Positions 46,992 through 57,189 of a DNA stretch of 64,000 nucleotides are shown here, one piece after another. The position numbers and the translations under genes are program-made. A model generated the notes under the pieces. That model was not told the DNA's origin. It ran no database searches and saw only the letters and a program-made list of their open reading frames with translations. Each line of letters begins with the position of its first letter. The first letter of the stretch is position 1. Source of the stretch: Pseudomonadota bacterium (lineage in GTDB: Bacteria; Pseudomonadota; Gammaproteobacteria; Burkholderiales; Methylophilaceae); NCBI GenBank assembly GCA_020053735.1, contig JAGVMP010000011.1:434001-498000 (forward strand). The letters are read 5' to 3'.

Positions 46992-49445
46992 ATGAATAAA
47001 GTTGCTTTCGAATGGCCAACACCTCCGTACTTTAGCTTTATACATAATCGCGATACAACAAAATCTGAAACCTGTCTGATTTATATGCGAGACGGGATTA
47101 AAGTTCTAGGTGAGCTAATTCAATTTCTAGCAGAAGAATCAAGCATCGTATTTTTAGCCACCCATAACGATGCCAGCCATACCATTCATCTTGATGAAAT
47201 CAAAAGCATTCGTCTGGTTAAAGCGCTACATTTAGATAAACAATCCACCTCACTTGAATCTCGCGCTGAAGAGTTGTTCCCTGCATCAGAGCGTCAACCA
47301 TACCATGTTGAGTTTACTGACAAAGAAATTATCGATGGCGAAACCATTGGCTTTTCTAACTCGACGATAGGTCTCTATCTGTTTTTGCCTAGCACCGATG
47401 AAAGAATTGTACGTTGCTTTATTCCGCATCAGGCCATTGCGAATTATCAGATTGGCTTGAAGATTGGCGAGATCCTCATTGATGAAAAATTAGCCACTAG
47501 GGCAGACGTAGACGCCGCCTTATCTCATCAGCAGCAATTACGTAGACAAAAAATCGGGGATTATCTTGCTCAACATCAGATCATTTCAAGTGAGCAACTT
47601 GATGATGCAATTAAATATCAAGAGAGCCAGCCAATACTAAAACTGGGCGAGGCCTTACTACAGCTTAATTTGATTACTCAAACACAGCTTGAAGAGGCGC
47701 TAGCCAAGCAGAAAGAAAATCGGAATGTTCAGCTTGGTCAGATATTGGTCAAAATGAATGTGATTGACGAACGTACACTGAAGGGTGTGCTGGCAAAAAA
47801 AATGGGCATCCCCTTTGTTGGGCTTACCCAATTCAACTTCGATATCAATGCAATCAGGGTAGTAAACGAGCCGATTGCGCGCAAATACATGCTGATGCCG
47901 CTTTGCTTGCATGAAACTACCTTGATTGTTGCATTGGAGGATCCGCTTGATATAAAAGCATTAGAGTATTTGCGCTTTACTACTCAGAAAAAAATTGTTC
48001 CCGCAATGGCCTCGCGTGAGGATATTCAATCTGCCATTGGTAAATATTACGCCAAAAATGACCTTGGAATCCCTATGGAGTTTACTGGCCGGCGTTCAAA
48101 AGGTGATGATTATGCCTTCCATCAAAGTGCAAGCGGCAGCCTGGATGCAGGCGCACTCAACGAGAAATTATTTGGCGAGAGCGTTGAAATGGATTTACCC
48201 AAGGAGACTATCGCAGAATCGGATAACACCCTTGTGCAATTGATTAACAAAATGATTATGGATGCGCATGAAGATGGCGTCTCGGATATTCATATCGAAA
48301 GTTATCCTGGCAAACAGAACACACGGGTACGATTTCGCAAAGACGGAACTTTAATTCCCTATTTTGAGATTCCCGCTAATGCCCGCAATGCCATGATCTC
48401 ACGCATCAAAATCATGGCGCAGTTAGATATCTCGGAACGTCGCAAACCCCAAGATGGCAAGATTAACTTTCAGCTTTTTGGGCCAGCTAAAATCGAATTG
48501 CGTGTCGCTACTATTCCCACAAATAACAGTTTAGAAGATATTGTCATGCGCTTGCTGGCATCTACTAAACCGCTGCCTATTGAAAAGCTTGGTTTAGCGC
48601 AGAATATATTGGCCGATTTGCAAAAGCTGATGCAACGTCCTTATGGACTCATCTTGGTCTGCGGTCCCACAGGTTCCGGTAAAACCACGACGCTGCATTC
48701 TTTACTTGGCTATATCAACTCCCCAGAGCGTAAGATTTGGACTGCGGAAGACCCCGTTGAGATTACTCAAGAAGGCTTACGCCAAGTACAAGTAAACACC
48801 AAGATAGGCTGGACCTTTGCTACGGCTATGCGCAGTTTTCTACGCGCTGATCCTGATGTCATTATGGTGGGAGAAATGCGCGATGAAGAGACCACCAAAG
48901 TAGCTATCGAAGCATCACTGACGGGACATTTGGTATTGTCTACCTTGCATACGAATAGCGCAGCAGAGAGTGTGGTGCGGTTGTTAGATTTAGGGATGGA
49001 TCCATTTAACTTCGCGGATGCGCTACAAGCCGTTCTAGCACAGCGCTTAGTGAAAGCACTTTGTCCCCAATGCAAGGAAGCCTACGATGCCGAAATGTCA
49101 GAGATTGAGGATTTGGCGCATGAGTATTGTCACGACACCAGCCTTGTGCATACTGAGATATTAGATCAGTGGCAATCTCAGTATTCCACTAAAAATACAT
49201 TTAAATTATATCGAGCTACAGGCTGTGATGCTTGTAATCAAACAGGATACCGTGGTCGTATCGGCTTGCATGAGTTAATGGTTGTTACCCCATCCATCAA
49301 ACGACTGATTCAAACACGCGCACTAGTGAGCGAATTGTTAGACGGCGCACTCAATGCGGGGATGAGAACTCTGAAGCAAGACGGGATTGCTAAAATACTA
49401 CAAGGCCATACAGATATCGCACAAGTGCGGTCAGTCTCAATTTAA
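46992..49445 (+). CDS. GspE/PilB-type secretion ATPase with N-terminal MshEN-like repeats
   Basis: An 817-residue ATPase. Residues 1-150 form a domain I do not recognise. From Lys157, four 24-residue repeats follow, each beginning (K/Q)(I/L)G: KIGEIL (157), KIGDYL (186), KLGEAL (216) and QLGQIL (246). They match the c-di-GMP-binding MshEN motif pattern. The motor has Walker A GPTGSGKTTTLHSLLG, the Asp box, Walker B VIMVGEMRDEET, a His box (LVLSTLHTN) and a Cys4 zinc site (CPQC, CDAC). It should power pilus or type II secretion assembly. Its stop overlaps the convergent GGDEF-EAL gene. Confidence 0.93.
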   Translation: MNKVAFEWPTPPYFSFIHNRDTTKSETCLIYMRDGIKVLGELIQFLAEESSIVFLATHNDASHTIHLDEIKSIRLVKALHLDKQSTSLESRAEELFPASERQPYHVEFTDKEIIDGETIGFSNSTIGLYLFLPSTDERIVRCFIPHQAIANYQIGLKIGEILIDEKLATRADVDAALSHQQQLRRQKIGDYLAQHQIISSEQLDDAIKYQESQPILKLGEALLQLNLITQTQLEEALAKQKENRNVQLGQILVKMNVIDERTLKGVLAKKMGIPFVGLTQFNFDINAIRVVNEPIARKYMLMPLCLHETTLIVALEDPLDIKALEYLRFTTQKKIVPAMASREDIQSAIGKYYAKNDLGIPMEFTGRRSKGDDYAFHQSASGSLDAGALNEKLFGESVEMDLPKETIAESDNTLVQLINKMIMDAHEDGVSDIHIESYPGKQNTRVRFRKDGTLIPYFEIPANARNAMISRIKIMAQLDISERRKPQDGKINFQLFGPAKIELRVATIPTNNSLEDIVMRLLASTKPLPIEKLGLAQNILADLQKLMQRPYGLILVCGPTGSGKTTTLHSLLGYINSPERKIWTAEDPVEITQEGLRQVQVNTKIGWTFATAMRSFLRADPDVIMVGEMRDEETTKVAIEASLTGHLVLSTLHTNSAAESVVRLLDLGMDPFNFADALQAVLAQRLVKALCPQCKEAYDAEMSEIEDLAHEYCHDTSLVHTEILDQWQSQYSTKNTFKLYRATGCDACNQTGYRGRIGLHELMVVTPSIKRLIQTRALVSELLDGALNAGMRTLKQDGIAKILQGHTDIAQVRSVSI

Positions 49446-52054
49446 TCTTGACTTAGAGTTGTGGATTTTACTAAGTTTTCAAACTCTTCGAGACCCAGTG
49501 GATGACTAAAGTAAAAGCCTTGGAAAAATCGACAGCCAAGTTTTTTCAAAAGCTCAAACTGCTCTAATCGCTCTACGCCCTCTGCCACAATATTGCATTG
49601 TATGGTCTTACCAATCGCTAATATCATTTGTATGATGGCGGCATCATTCGAATCTGTCAGCACATCATTCACAAACGATCGATCAATCTTAATTTGCGTG
49701 ACCGGCAACTTTTTAAGATACACCAACGCAGAATTTCCTGTACCAAAATCATCTAGGGCGATTCTTACCCCGATTTCTCTTAAAATATTAAACTTATTAA
49801 TCACATCTTCAATGTTATCTATCACTGCCGTTTCTGTTAGCTCTAGCTTCAAAAAATCAGGATTTATCCTAGTTTCAGTAATAATATCGCGCACCTCTTG
49901 AATAAAGTGAATATACAAAAACTGCTTGGCGCTGATATTGACCGAAAGCCTGATTTTGCTTAATTCAGGCGAGCTTTCCCATGCTTTAAGCTGCCGACAC
50001 GCTTGGCGCAATACCCAATGCCCTATTTTGATAATTTGATTGTTCTTTTCAGCAATCGGGATAAACTCATCCGGCCCAATGTTGCCCAACACAGGATGGG
50101 TCCATCTTAGTAAAGTTTCAGCAGCAACGATTTTTTGGTCATCATTAACAATGCCCTGAAAATTTAGATAAAACGCATGGTTTCTGAGTGCGTCATGTAA
50201 AGCCGATTCAATCGCAAAGCTTCTTTCAATATTACTTTGCGTGACCTGGTCATAAAAGCGATATGTATTGCGGCCAGCTTGCTTGGATTGATACATCGCT
50301 GTATCGGCGTGCCTGAGATGGTCTTCAAAACTGAATTCATCACTATTAAATAAAACCAGGCCTAGACTAGCGGCCGCTTGGAATTCAAACATCTCTAGCT
50401 GACAAGGCTCATTGAGTGACAGCAATATTTTTTTTGCAACTTCAGTCGCCTGCTTGTAGGCCATGTTTTGGTCTACATCAAGGTCTTCAATAATCATGAT
50501 AAATTCATCACCACTCAAGCGCGCTACAGTATCACCTGCTCTTATCGTGCGCTGAATTCTATGTGCAACCTCAATCAGCACTTGATCACCTGAATCATGT
50601 CCTTTAGTATCATTAAGCAGCTTGAAATTGTCTAAGTCCAGAAAAATAAGTGCACAGTAAGCTTTGGAACGTTTACTGGTGGCTATTGCATGTTGAAAAC
50701 GGTCGATGAGTAGACGTCGATTTGGCAGGCCTGTCAGTGCATCGTAATAAGCAAAATTTTCTATTTCCTGCTGTGCTTTTTTCTGTGCTGATATATCACG
50801 TATAAAACCAGTGACCAATCTTTTACCATCGCCCTCTAGCGAGGTAAGTGTGAGTTCTACTGGAAACTCTGTGCCATCTGCGCGCATACCAGTGAGTTCT
50901 ACGCGTCGATCAAAAATATGCTTTTTACCTGTCAGCACAAACTCGCGATGTTTTGTCTCATGCGCTTTACGCAAGGCGGGAGGGATCATCACTTCAGATA
51001 ACTTCTCACCCATGACCTCGTCTTTGGTGTATCCAAAAATACGCTCAGCAGCAGGGTTAAATTCAACCAAAGCGCCTGTTTCGTCAATAGTCACAATGCC
51101 ATCTAAAGCGCCATTAATCACTGAGCGTAATTTAGTATCATTGTTCAACAATGCCACCTCTGCCTGATTTCTTTTAGACTGCATGACGGATATCAGCAAC
51201 ATCATCACAACCAATGTCACCATAAACATCCATAACGAGAAGATGCCTTCGCGCACATCGATGCTATAAAACGCACCGAAACCCTGCGAGGTGGCCCATA
51301 CCGCAATTGCCGATAGCATGATGACAACCAGTGAACCACCGACAATACCGAAATTCATCGATGCCCAAATCAATATCGGCAGAATGAGAAATATGGAAAG
51401 CATGAATTGTTTGTTCAAGCTGGTCATAAAAGCGGTAATCACCAATTCGCACAAAATAAACACCACTAACCAAGCCAATAACTGATAGATTTGATGTGCA
51501 TTGATACGCAGCTTTTGTTTAGATATATTGAGCACCAAAGGTAATGCCAACAATACACCCACAGTATCGCCTACCCACCAGATAAACCAAATTCTTGCCA
51601 TGTTATCGGTGATTAGACCGCTGTAATATAGGGCAACAACCCCGCCTGTCGCTGAAATCAGCATACCAACCAAAGCTGCGCCTATCATCAGGGCAATATC
51701 TCTTTGCTGAATCAGACTATGATTAAATCGCAATTTTTTAAGCAAATAAGCAGTCAAGTATGGCGCTGCCGTATTGGTGATGGCAATTGCTAGTGAGGTG
51801 AGTATTGGTAAGCCTACGGAATACTCAACCATGACAACAGCAAGGTAAATAGCGGGCAGGCTGATATTGCCCCAACGCATGATTGCACCTACCGCGATAC
51901 CAGTGGGTAGCCACATCATGGTGGCAACCGATTCCATGTAAGGCACCATCAGCCCAAGTTTAGCCGTAATAAAGTAGGCTAATACGATGATTACAAACTT
52001 CACCATAGTCAAATAGTGGCTCGAATTTTGGATTGAATTGTATGGAGTGAGCAT
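49442..52054 (-). CDS. MASE1-PAS-GGDEF-EAL c-di-GMP signalling protein
   Basis: An 870-residue membrane protein. A MASE1 sensor of about eight helices spans residues 15-290. It is followed by a PAS domain (about 310-425, DGIVTIDETGALVEFNPAAERIFGY), a GGDEF domain with active site SGDEF and inhibitory site RAGD five residues before it, and an EAL domain (ETLLRW in place of EALLRW; DDFGTGNSALVYLKKLPV intact). It may make and/or degrade c-di-GMP. It is convergent with the MshEN-type ATPase gene, with which it shares a 4-bp stop overlap. Confidence 0.93.
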   Translation of the reverse strand: MLTPYNSIQNSSHYLTMVKFVIIVLAYFITAKLGLMVPYMESVATMMWLPTGIAVGAIMRWGNISLPAIYLAVVMVEYSVGLPILTSLAIAITNTAAPYLTAYLLKKLRFNHSLIQQRDIALMIGAALVGMLISATGGVVALYYSGLITDNMARIWFIWWVGDTVGVLLALPLVLNISKQKLRINAHQIYQLLAWLVVFILCELVITAFMTSLNKQFMLSIFLILPILIWASMNFGIVGGSLVVIMLSAIAVWATSQGFGAFYSIDVREGIFSLWMFMVTLVVMMLLISVMQSKRNQAEVALLNNDTKLRSVINGALDGIVTIDETGALVEFNPAAERIFGYTKDEVMGEKLSEVMIPPALRKAHETKHREFVLTGKKHIFDRRVELTGMRADGTEFPVELTLTSLEGDGKRLVTGFIRDISAQKKAQQEIENFAYYDALTGLPNRRLLIDRFQHAIATSKRSKAYCALIFLDLDNFKLLNDTKGHDSGDQVLIEVAHRIQRTIRAGDTVARLSGDEFIMIIEDLDVDQNMAYKQATEVAKKILLSLNEPCQLEMFEFQAAASLGLVLFNSDEFSFEDHLRHADTAMYQSKQAGRNTYRFYDQVTQSNIERSFAIESALHDALRNHAFYLNFQGIVNDDQKIVAAETLLRWTHPVLGNIGPDEFIPIAEKNNQIIKIGHWVLRQACRQLKAWESSPELSKIRLSVNISAKQFLYIHFIQEVRDIITETRINPDFLKLELTETAVIDNIEDVINKFNILREIGVRIALDDFGTGNSALVYLKKLPVTQIKIDRSFVNDVLTDSNDAAIIQMILAIGKTIQCNIVAEGVERLEQFELLKKLGCRFFQGFYFSHPLGLEEFENLVKSTTLSQD

Positions 52055-52115
52055 GTTAATAATTGCGGGGCGTTAATAGGTGTACATGGATACTATCTTG
52101 GATTCTGGCTTGGCA

Positions 52116-53606
52116 TTACTGATTGACATCAAGCCCTGCCTGCACAATTTCTGCTGCACGTAGCACCGCCTTGGCTTTGTTTTGCGTTTCATCCCATTCA
52201 GATTGTGGTACAGAATCAGCCACAATGCCAGCCCCGGCTTGCACATAAAGCATATTATCTTTAATCACACCAGTTCTAATGGCAATTGCCACATCCATAT
52301 CACCATCGAACCCTAAATAGCCCACCGCGCCAGCGTAAATACCACGTTTACTTGGCTCTAACTCGTCAATAATTTCCATGGCACGTACTTTTGGTGCGCC
52401 AGAAACTGTGCCGGCAGGGAATGTCGCTTTTAACACATCAATCGCGTCCAGTCCAGATTTAAGCTGACCTTCTACGTTACTCACAATATGCATCACATGC
52501 GAATAACGCTCTATCATCATATTGTCAGTTACTTTAACTGTACCCGTTTGCGCCACGCGTCCCACATCATTGCGACCTAAATCCATTAATTGCACATGTT
52601 CAGCGCGCTCTTTCGGATCTGCTAATAATTCGTCAGCTAAAGCTAAATCTTGTTCACGCGTTTTACCTCGTGGGCGTGTACCTGCAATGGGGCGCGATGT
52701 CACGACGCCATCGTCTAAGCGCACTAGAATTTCTGGTGAAGCACCTACCACATGGTGATCGCCCATATCGTAATAAAACATATACGGTGAAGGATTTAAG
52801 CTACGCAATGCGCGATACAGCGATAAAGGCGACGCACTAAATGGCTGGCTCATACGCTGGCTTAATACCACTTGCATGATGTCACCTTCTAAAATATAGT
52901 TTTGCGCTTGCTTAACGGCGGCTTTGAAATTATCTTCGCCGAATTCTGATGTTGCTTGGGTTTTGGCCGCAGGCAATGATTGCGGAATCGCCACTGTTTT
53001 GCGCAGCATTTGCAACAGTTCGTTTAAACGTTGCTGTGCATTTTCGTAGGCATTGGCCTCGCTTGGGTTGGCGTATACAATAAAATACAACTTACCACTT
53101 AGGTTATCCACCACCGCAATTTCTTCAGAAACCATCAACAGTACATCTGGCGTGTTGATATCATCTGGTTTGCCGGTATCTGCCAAACGCTTTTCAATAT
53201 AGCGAATAGTTTCATAGCCAAAATAGCCGGCTAGTCCGCCAGTAAATCGCGGCAGGCTTGCGTTGTTTGCGGGTGGTATTTTAAAACGTGCTTGAAATTG
53301 TTTTACAAAATCTAAGGCATTGGTATTTTGGTGGGTTTCGATTGTTTTATTATTTTCAATCACTTCTACTTTAAACCCATGCGCCAGAATACGCGTTTTG
53401 GCGGGCAAACCAATCATGGAGTAGCGGCCAAAGCGCTCGCCACCTTGCACGCTCTCTAATAAATAAGAAAACGGTGCATTGGCAAGTTTTAAGTAAAGTG
53501 AAAGTGGCGTATCGAGGTCGGCAAACGTCTCTAGCACCAGCGGAATACGGTTATAGCCCTGTTTAGCGAGCACGCTAAACTCAGTGTGTGTTAATGGTGA
53601 CAACAT
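52116..53606 (-). CDS. trpE: Anthranilate synthase component I
   Basis: A 496-residue chorismate-utilising enzyme. The N-terminal feedback domain carries the LLES element ([20 protein letters not shown], tryptophan site). The catalytic part has [59 protein letters not shown] and [23 protein letters not shown]. It makes anthranilate with TrpG. It is downstream of rpe and separated from trpG by the ATPase and c-di-GMP genes. Confidence 0.98.
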   Translation of the reverse strand: MLSPLTHTEFSVLAKQGYNRIPLVLETFADLDTPLSLYLKLANAPFSYLLESVQGGERFGRYSMIGLPAKTRILAHGFKVEVIENNKTIETHQNTNALDFVKQFQARFKIPPANNASLPRFTGGLAGYFGYETIRYIEKRLADTGKPDDINTPDVLLMVSEEIAVVDNLSGKLYFIVYANPSEANAYENAQQRLNELLQMLRKTVAIPQSLPAAKTQATSEFGEDNFKAAVKQAQNYILEGDIMQVVLSQRMSQPFSASPLSLYRALRSLNPSPYMFYYDMGDHHVVGASPEILVRLDDGVVTSRPIAGTRPRGKTREQDLALADELLADPKERAEHVQLMDLGRNDVGRVAQTGTVKVTDNMMIERYSHVMHIVSNVEGQLKSGLDAIDVLKATFPAGTVSGAPKVRAMEIIDELEPSKRGIYAGAVGYLGFDGDMDVAIAIRTGVIKDNMLYVQAGAGIVADSVPQSEWDETQNKAKAVLRAAEIVQAGLDVNQ

Positions 53607-53636
53607 AAAAAATCCTCAAATATTTTGGTTATTACT

Positions 53637-53714
53637 TTTAGTTTAAATGGCGAAGCAAATTTGGGCGTTAATGCATTAACGCCAACTGTTTTGCCATCGC
53701 CAACTTAAGCTAAA
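53637..53714. repeat. Nested palindrome between rpe and trpE with a 20-bp perfect centre
   Basis: The centre GGCGTTAATGCATTAACGCC (53664-53683) is perfectly palindromic. GCAAA/TTTTGC and TTTAG-TTTAA-ATGGCGA (53637-53653) with TCGCCAACTTAAGCTAAA (about 53697-53714) form outer arms with one bulge. It lacks a T-run, so it is not a standard terminator. Confidence 0.8.
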
Positions 53715-53743
53715 TTTCATCTTGAGAATTTCTATTTAAATTT

Positions 53744-54451
53744 CTAAACTGCTGCAAGTGATGCGCGCAGCTCGCTCACAATCGTATTGTAGCGATTTTT
53801 GTCCGTATCTTTGCCTTGGGTAAATATCGCGTTACCAGCCACAAATGTATCTGCACCCGCTTTGGCAATTTCGGCAATATTTTGTGCATTCACACCACCA
53901 TCTACCTCTAGCCAAATTTCACGGCCCGTTTCTTTGGTGTAAGCATCAATACGTGCACGGGCTTGTTTGAGTTTTTGTAAAGTAGATGGAATGAATTTTT
54001 GCCCACCAAAACCTGGGTTCACCGACATCAACAAAATCATGTCCACTTTATCCATCACATAATCTAAATAATGCAATGGCGTAGCTGGGTTAAATACCAA
54101 GCCAGATTTACAGCCCAAATCGCGCACCATGCTTAGGCTTCGGTCAATGTGTTTTGAAGCTTCTGGGTGAAACGTAATAATATTGGCGCCCGCTTTGGCA
54201 AAGTCAGGAATAATGCGGTCTACAGGCTCTACCATTAAATGCACATCGATAATGCCGCCCACTTTACCTGCAATTTCACGAATCGATTCACAAACCAGCG
54301 GGCCTATGGTCAGGTTTGGTACGAAATGGTTATCCATCACATCAAAATGCACAAGATCGGTACCCGATGAAATGACATCGTCAATTTCTTGGCCAAGTTT
54401 GGCAAAGTTGGCTGATAAAATACTGGGGGCAATTCTGTATGTTTTACTCAT
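53744..54451 (-). CDS. rpe: Ribulose-phosphate 3-epimerase
   Basis: A 235-residue TIM-barrel enzyme. Signatures: [72 protein letters not shown] and [12 protein letters not shown]. It interconverts ribulose 5-phosphate and xylulose 5-phosphate. In ribulose-monophosphate methylotrophs it also serves regeneration of the formaldehyde acceptor; that role here is inferred. It precedes trpE across 137 nt that contain a nested palindrome. Confidence 0.97.
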   Translation of the reverse strand: MSKTYRIAPSILSANFAKLGQEIDDVISSGTDLVHFDVMDNHFVPNLTIGPLVCESIREIAGKVGGIIDVHLMVEPVDRIIPDFAKAGANIITFHPEASKHIDRSLSMVRDLGCKSGLVFNPATPLHYLDYVMDKVDMILLMSVNPGFGGQKFIPSTLQKLKQARARIDAYTKETGREIWLEVDGGVNAQNIAEIAKAGADTFVAGNAIFTQGKDTDKNRYNTIVSELRASLAAV

Positions 54452-54682
54452 GGCTATAATTCCTAATCCGTCATCTAAATTAATGGCTAAAGCGTTATTT
54501 TAACGCCATTTTGCTGTTTTTAGAAATCTGCCTTGTTTAACATTAAGCTATTTATCAAAAATGACTTACCGCAACTTCACCAACTCACTATTACCGATTG
54601 TTTATTCATTATCTAGCAACATCTATGCAACAAATTATCGTTTATTTATCTAACAACATCAAAGAGTTGGTAAAATAGTCGG

Positions 54683-55927
54683 ATGCAACTTTATACGATT
54701 GGTGTAAATCACACCACCGCACCTATTTCAATTCGCGAGAATGTAGCGTTTTCTGATGCCAATTTGCGCCACGCGCTAAACGATTTAACCACCAATAATG
54801 CGGTGGAAGCGGCTATTTTATCCACCTGTAACCGCACCGAAATTTATGTGCAATCGCAACAAGCCGAACCCATTGTTGGCTGGTTGGCAAGTTATCACAA
54901 ACTCACCCTGAATCAAGTACAGCCTTATACCTACACACTGACCAATCAAGATGCTGTTAAGCACGCTTTTCGCGTCGCCAGTGGCCTAGACAGCATGGTA
55001 TTGGGCGAGCCGCAAATTTTGGGGCAATTTAAGCAGTCGGTCAAAATTGCTCAAGATGCAGGCACGCTGGGCACTTTACTGCACAAGCTGTTTCAGCGCA
55101 CGTTTGAAGTGGCGAAAGAAGTACGCACCAATACTGACATTGGTGGCAGCAGTATCAGCATGGCGGCGGCGGCAGTAAAATTAGCGCAACGTATTTTTGG
55201 CGATATTAACAATCAGCGCGTCTTATTTATAGGCGCTGGCGAAATGATTGCGCTGTGCGCAGACCACTTTGCCGCACAAAAACCAAAAAGTATGACGGTG
55301 GCCAACCGCACTTTAGAGCGTGGTGAAAATTTAGCCGATAAAATAGGCGCGCAAGCCATTTTGCTGCAAGATTTGCCAGCACATTTTGCTGAGTTTGATA
55401 TTGTCATCACCAGCACCGCCAGCCAGCTGCCAATTGTAGGCTTGGGCATGGTAGAGCGTGCCATTAAAGAGCGTCGCCATCGCCCTGTTTTTATGGTCGA
55501 TTTAGCCGTGCCGCGTGATATTGAGCCAGAAGTGGCCAACTTGGATGACGTATTTCTATATACGGTGGATGACCTTGCGCAAGTGGTATCGGATGGCATG
55601 TTGAACCGCCAAGAATCTGCCGTTAATGCAGAAATGATTGTGCAAGCGCGTGTAGAAAGTTTTATGCAATGGTTAAAAAAACGCGATGCCGTGCCCACCA
55701 TCAAAGCGCTGCGCAACCAAGCAGAGGCGATGCGCCAAGCAGAATTAGACAAAGCACTTAAGCTGATTCAAAAAGGCGAATCGCCCGAAAAAGCGCTGGA
55801 AGCCCTAAGCAACGCGCTCACCAACAAGTTTTTACACGCGCCCAGCCATGCCTTGAATCTTGCCCATGGCGATGAGCATGCCAAGCTAGAAAATATCCTA
55901 AAACAGCTCTATCAGATAAAGATTTAA
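54683..55927 (+). CDS. hemA: Glutamyl-tRNA reductase
   Basis: A 414-residue enzyme. The catalytic Cys lies in [13 protein letters not shown] (about residue 50), with the conserved N-terminal [15 protein letters not shown] and [22 protein letters not shown]. The NADPH domain has [17 protein letters not shown] and VTIANRT-like [10 protein letters not shown], and a C-terminal dimerisation helix follows. It makes glutamate semialdehyde for the C5 route to heme. TAAAAT lies just before the start, possibly as a -10 box. A palindrome fills the gap to prfA. Confidence 0.97.
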   Translation: MQLYTIGVNHTTAPISIRENVAFSDANLRHALNDLTTNNAVEAAILSTCNRTEIYVQSQQAEPIVGWLASYHKLTLNQVQPYTYTLTNQDAVKHAFRVASGLDSMVLGEPQILGQFKQSVKIAQDAGTLGTLLHKLFQRTFEVAKEVRTNTDIGGSSISMAAAAVKLAQRIFGDINNQRVLFIGAGEMIALCADHFAAQKPKSMTVANRTLERGENLADKIGAQAILLQDLPAHFAEFDIVITSTASQLPIVGLGMVERAIKERRHRPVFMVDLAVPRDIEPEVANLDDVFLYTVDDLAQVVSDGMLNRQESAVNAEMIVQARVESFMQWLKKRDAVPTIKALRNQAEAMRQAELDKALKLIQKGESPEKALEALSNALTNKFLHAPSHALNLAHGDEHAKLENILKQLYQIKI

Positions 55928-55929
55928 GA

Positions 55930-56073
55930 GGAAATTTCTAAAAATGCTAATTGTGGGATGTAGTACAAGGCGCACGGAGCGCAGAAACCGAGATAGTACG
56001 GGGTTGTACAGCGAGGTTGCGAGCACCGCGCAACGCTGTAATACGCCCAGAATTTGATTTTTTAGAGATTTCC
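55930..56073. repeat. Long imperfect palindrome, AAGGCGC/AACGC family, copy E
   Basis: Outer arms GGAAATTTCTAAAAA (55930-55944) and TTTTTAGAGATTTCC (56059-56073) pair at 14 of 15 positions. Inside lie the core ACAAGGCGC, GTAC-GGGGTT-GTAC and CGCAACGC, plus TGTAGTAC ... GTAATACG. The element spans the hemA-prfA gap from 3 nt after the hemA stop to 2 nt before the prfA ATG. Confidence 0.85.
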
Positions 56074-56075
56074 AA

Positions 56076-57158
56076 ATGAAACCCAGCATGTTAAAAAAAC
56101 TCGCCACCCTCAGCGAGCGCCTAGAAGAATTAAACCGTCTGATGAGTAGTGAAGGCGTCACCAACAACATGGATAATTATCGGAAAATTACCCAAGAGCA
56201 CGCTGAAATTACACCGATTGTTGAGCAATACCACGTGTTTGAGCAAGCCGAAAAAGATATCGCCGAAGCGCAAAGCATGTTGAGCGACCCTGACATGAAA
56301 GAATTTGCACAAGAAGAAATTGATGCAGGCAAAGCTAAATTGGAGCAGGTAGAAGCGACTTTACAATTGCTGCTGCTACCCAAAGACCCCAATGACGACA
56401 AAAACATCTTTTTAGAAATCCGCGCAGGCACCGGTGGTGATGAATCTGGCTTATTTTGTGGCGACTTATTTAGAATGTATTCAAGATACGCTGAGCGTCA
56501 AAAATGGAAAGTCGAAGTGATGTCAGCCAATGAGTCAGAAGTCGGCGGCTACAAAGAAATTATCGCCAAAATTGAGGGTTACGGCGCGTATTCAAAACTC
56601 AAATTCGAATCTGGTGGCCACCGCGTGCAGCGTGTACCCGATACCGAAACGCAAGGACGCATTCACACCTCCGCCTGTACAGTCGCTATTTTGCCCGAGG
56701 CTGACGAAGTGAGTGACGTGGTCATCAACCCCGCGGATATTCGTATTGACACTTACCGCGCCAGTGGCGCTGGCGGCCAGCACATTAACAAAACCGATTC
56801 TGCCGTACGTATTACCCATGCACCCACGGGCATTGTGGTGGAATGCCAAGAAGGGCGGAGCCAGCACGCCAACAAAGCGCAAGCCATGCAAGTGCTAGCC
56901 GCGCGCATTAAAGCCAAACAAGTAGATGCGCAAAATAGCGCGATTGCTAGCGAGCGCAAAAGTTTGATTGGCAGTGGCGACCGTAGCGAGAGAATTAGAA
57001 CCTACAACTACCCACAAGGCCGCATTACCGACCACCGCATCAACCTGACGCTATACAAAATTGACGCGATTACTGAAGGTGATATGGACGAACTGATTGG
57101 CGCACTGATGGCTGAACATCAAGCTGATTTGCTGGCGAGTTTGAGTGATGATAATTAA
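56076..57158 (+). CDS. prfA: Peptide chain release factor 1
   Basis: A 360-residue RF1. The stop-codon-reading tripeptide is PDT in [18 protein letters not shown] (usually PAT or PVT). The GGQ loop is [18 protein letters not shown] (about residues 226-243), whose Gln is methylated by PrmC. It ends translation at UAA and UAG. The likely ribosome site (TAGAGAT) falls in the right arm of palindrome copy E. Downstream are an unknown membrane-protein gene and prmC. Confidence 0.98.
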   Translation: MKPSMLKKLATLSERLEELNRLMSSEGVTNNMDNYRKITQEHAEITPIVEQYHVFEQAEKDIAEAQSMLSDPDMKEFAQEEIDAGKAKLEQVEATLQLLLLPKDPNDDKNIFLEIRAGTGGDESGLFCGDLFRMYSRYAERQKWKVEVMSANESEVGGYKEIIAKIEGYGAYSKLKFESGGHRVQRVPDTETQGRIHTSACTVAILPEADEVSDVVINPADIRIDTYRASGAGGQHINKTDSAVRITHAPTGIVVECQEGRSQHANKAQAMQVLAARIKAKQVDAQNSAIASERKSLIGSGDRSERIRTYNYPQGRITDHRINLTLYKIDAITEGDMDELIGALMAEHQADLLASLSDDN

Positions 57159-57189
57159 ACTAGCCACGAACTTATAATTAGGAGGCTGT

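Noticed and set aside
50100-50130. ETL in place of EAL in the phosphodiesterase domain
   Set aside because: The catalytic Glu and the DDFGTG motif remain; Ala to Thr at this position is a tolerated variation and not evidence of inactivity.
56640-56660. PDT instead of PAT/PVT in the RF1 stop-codon motif
   Set aside because: The middle residue varies among RF1 proteins and the flanking Pro and Thr are intact, so altered decoding is not supported.
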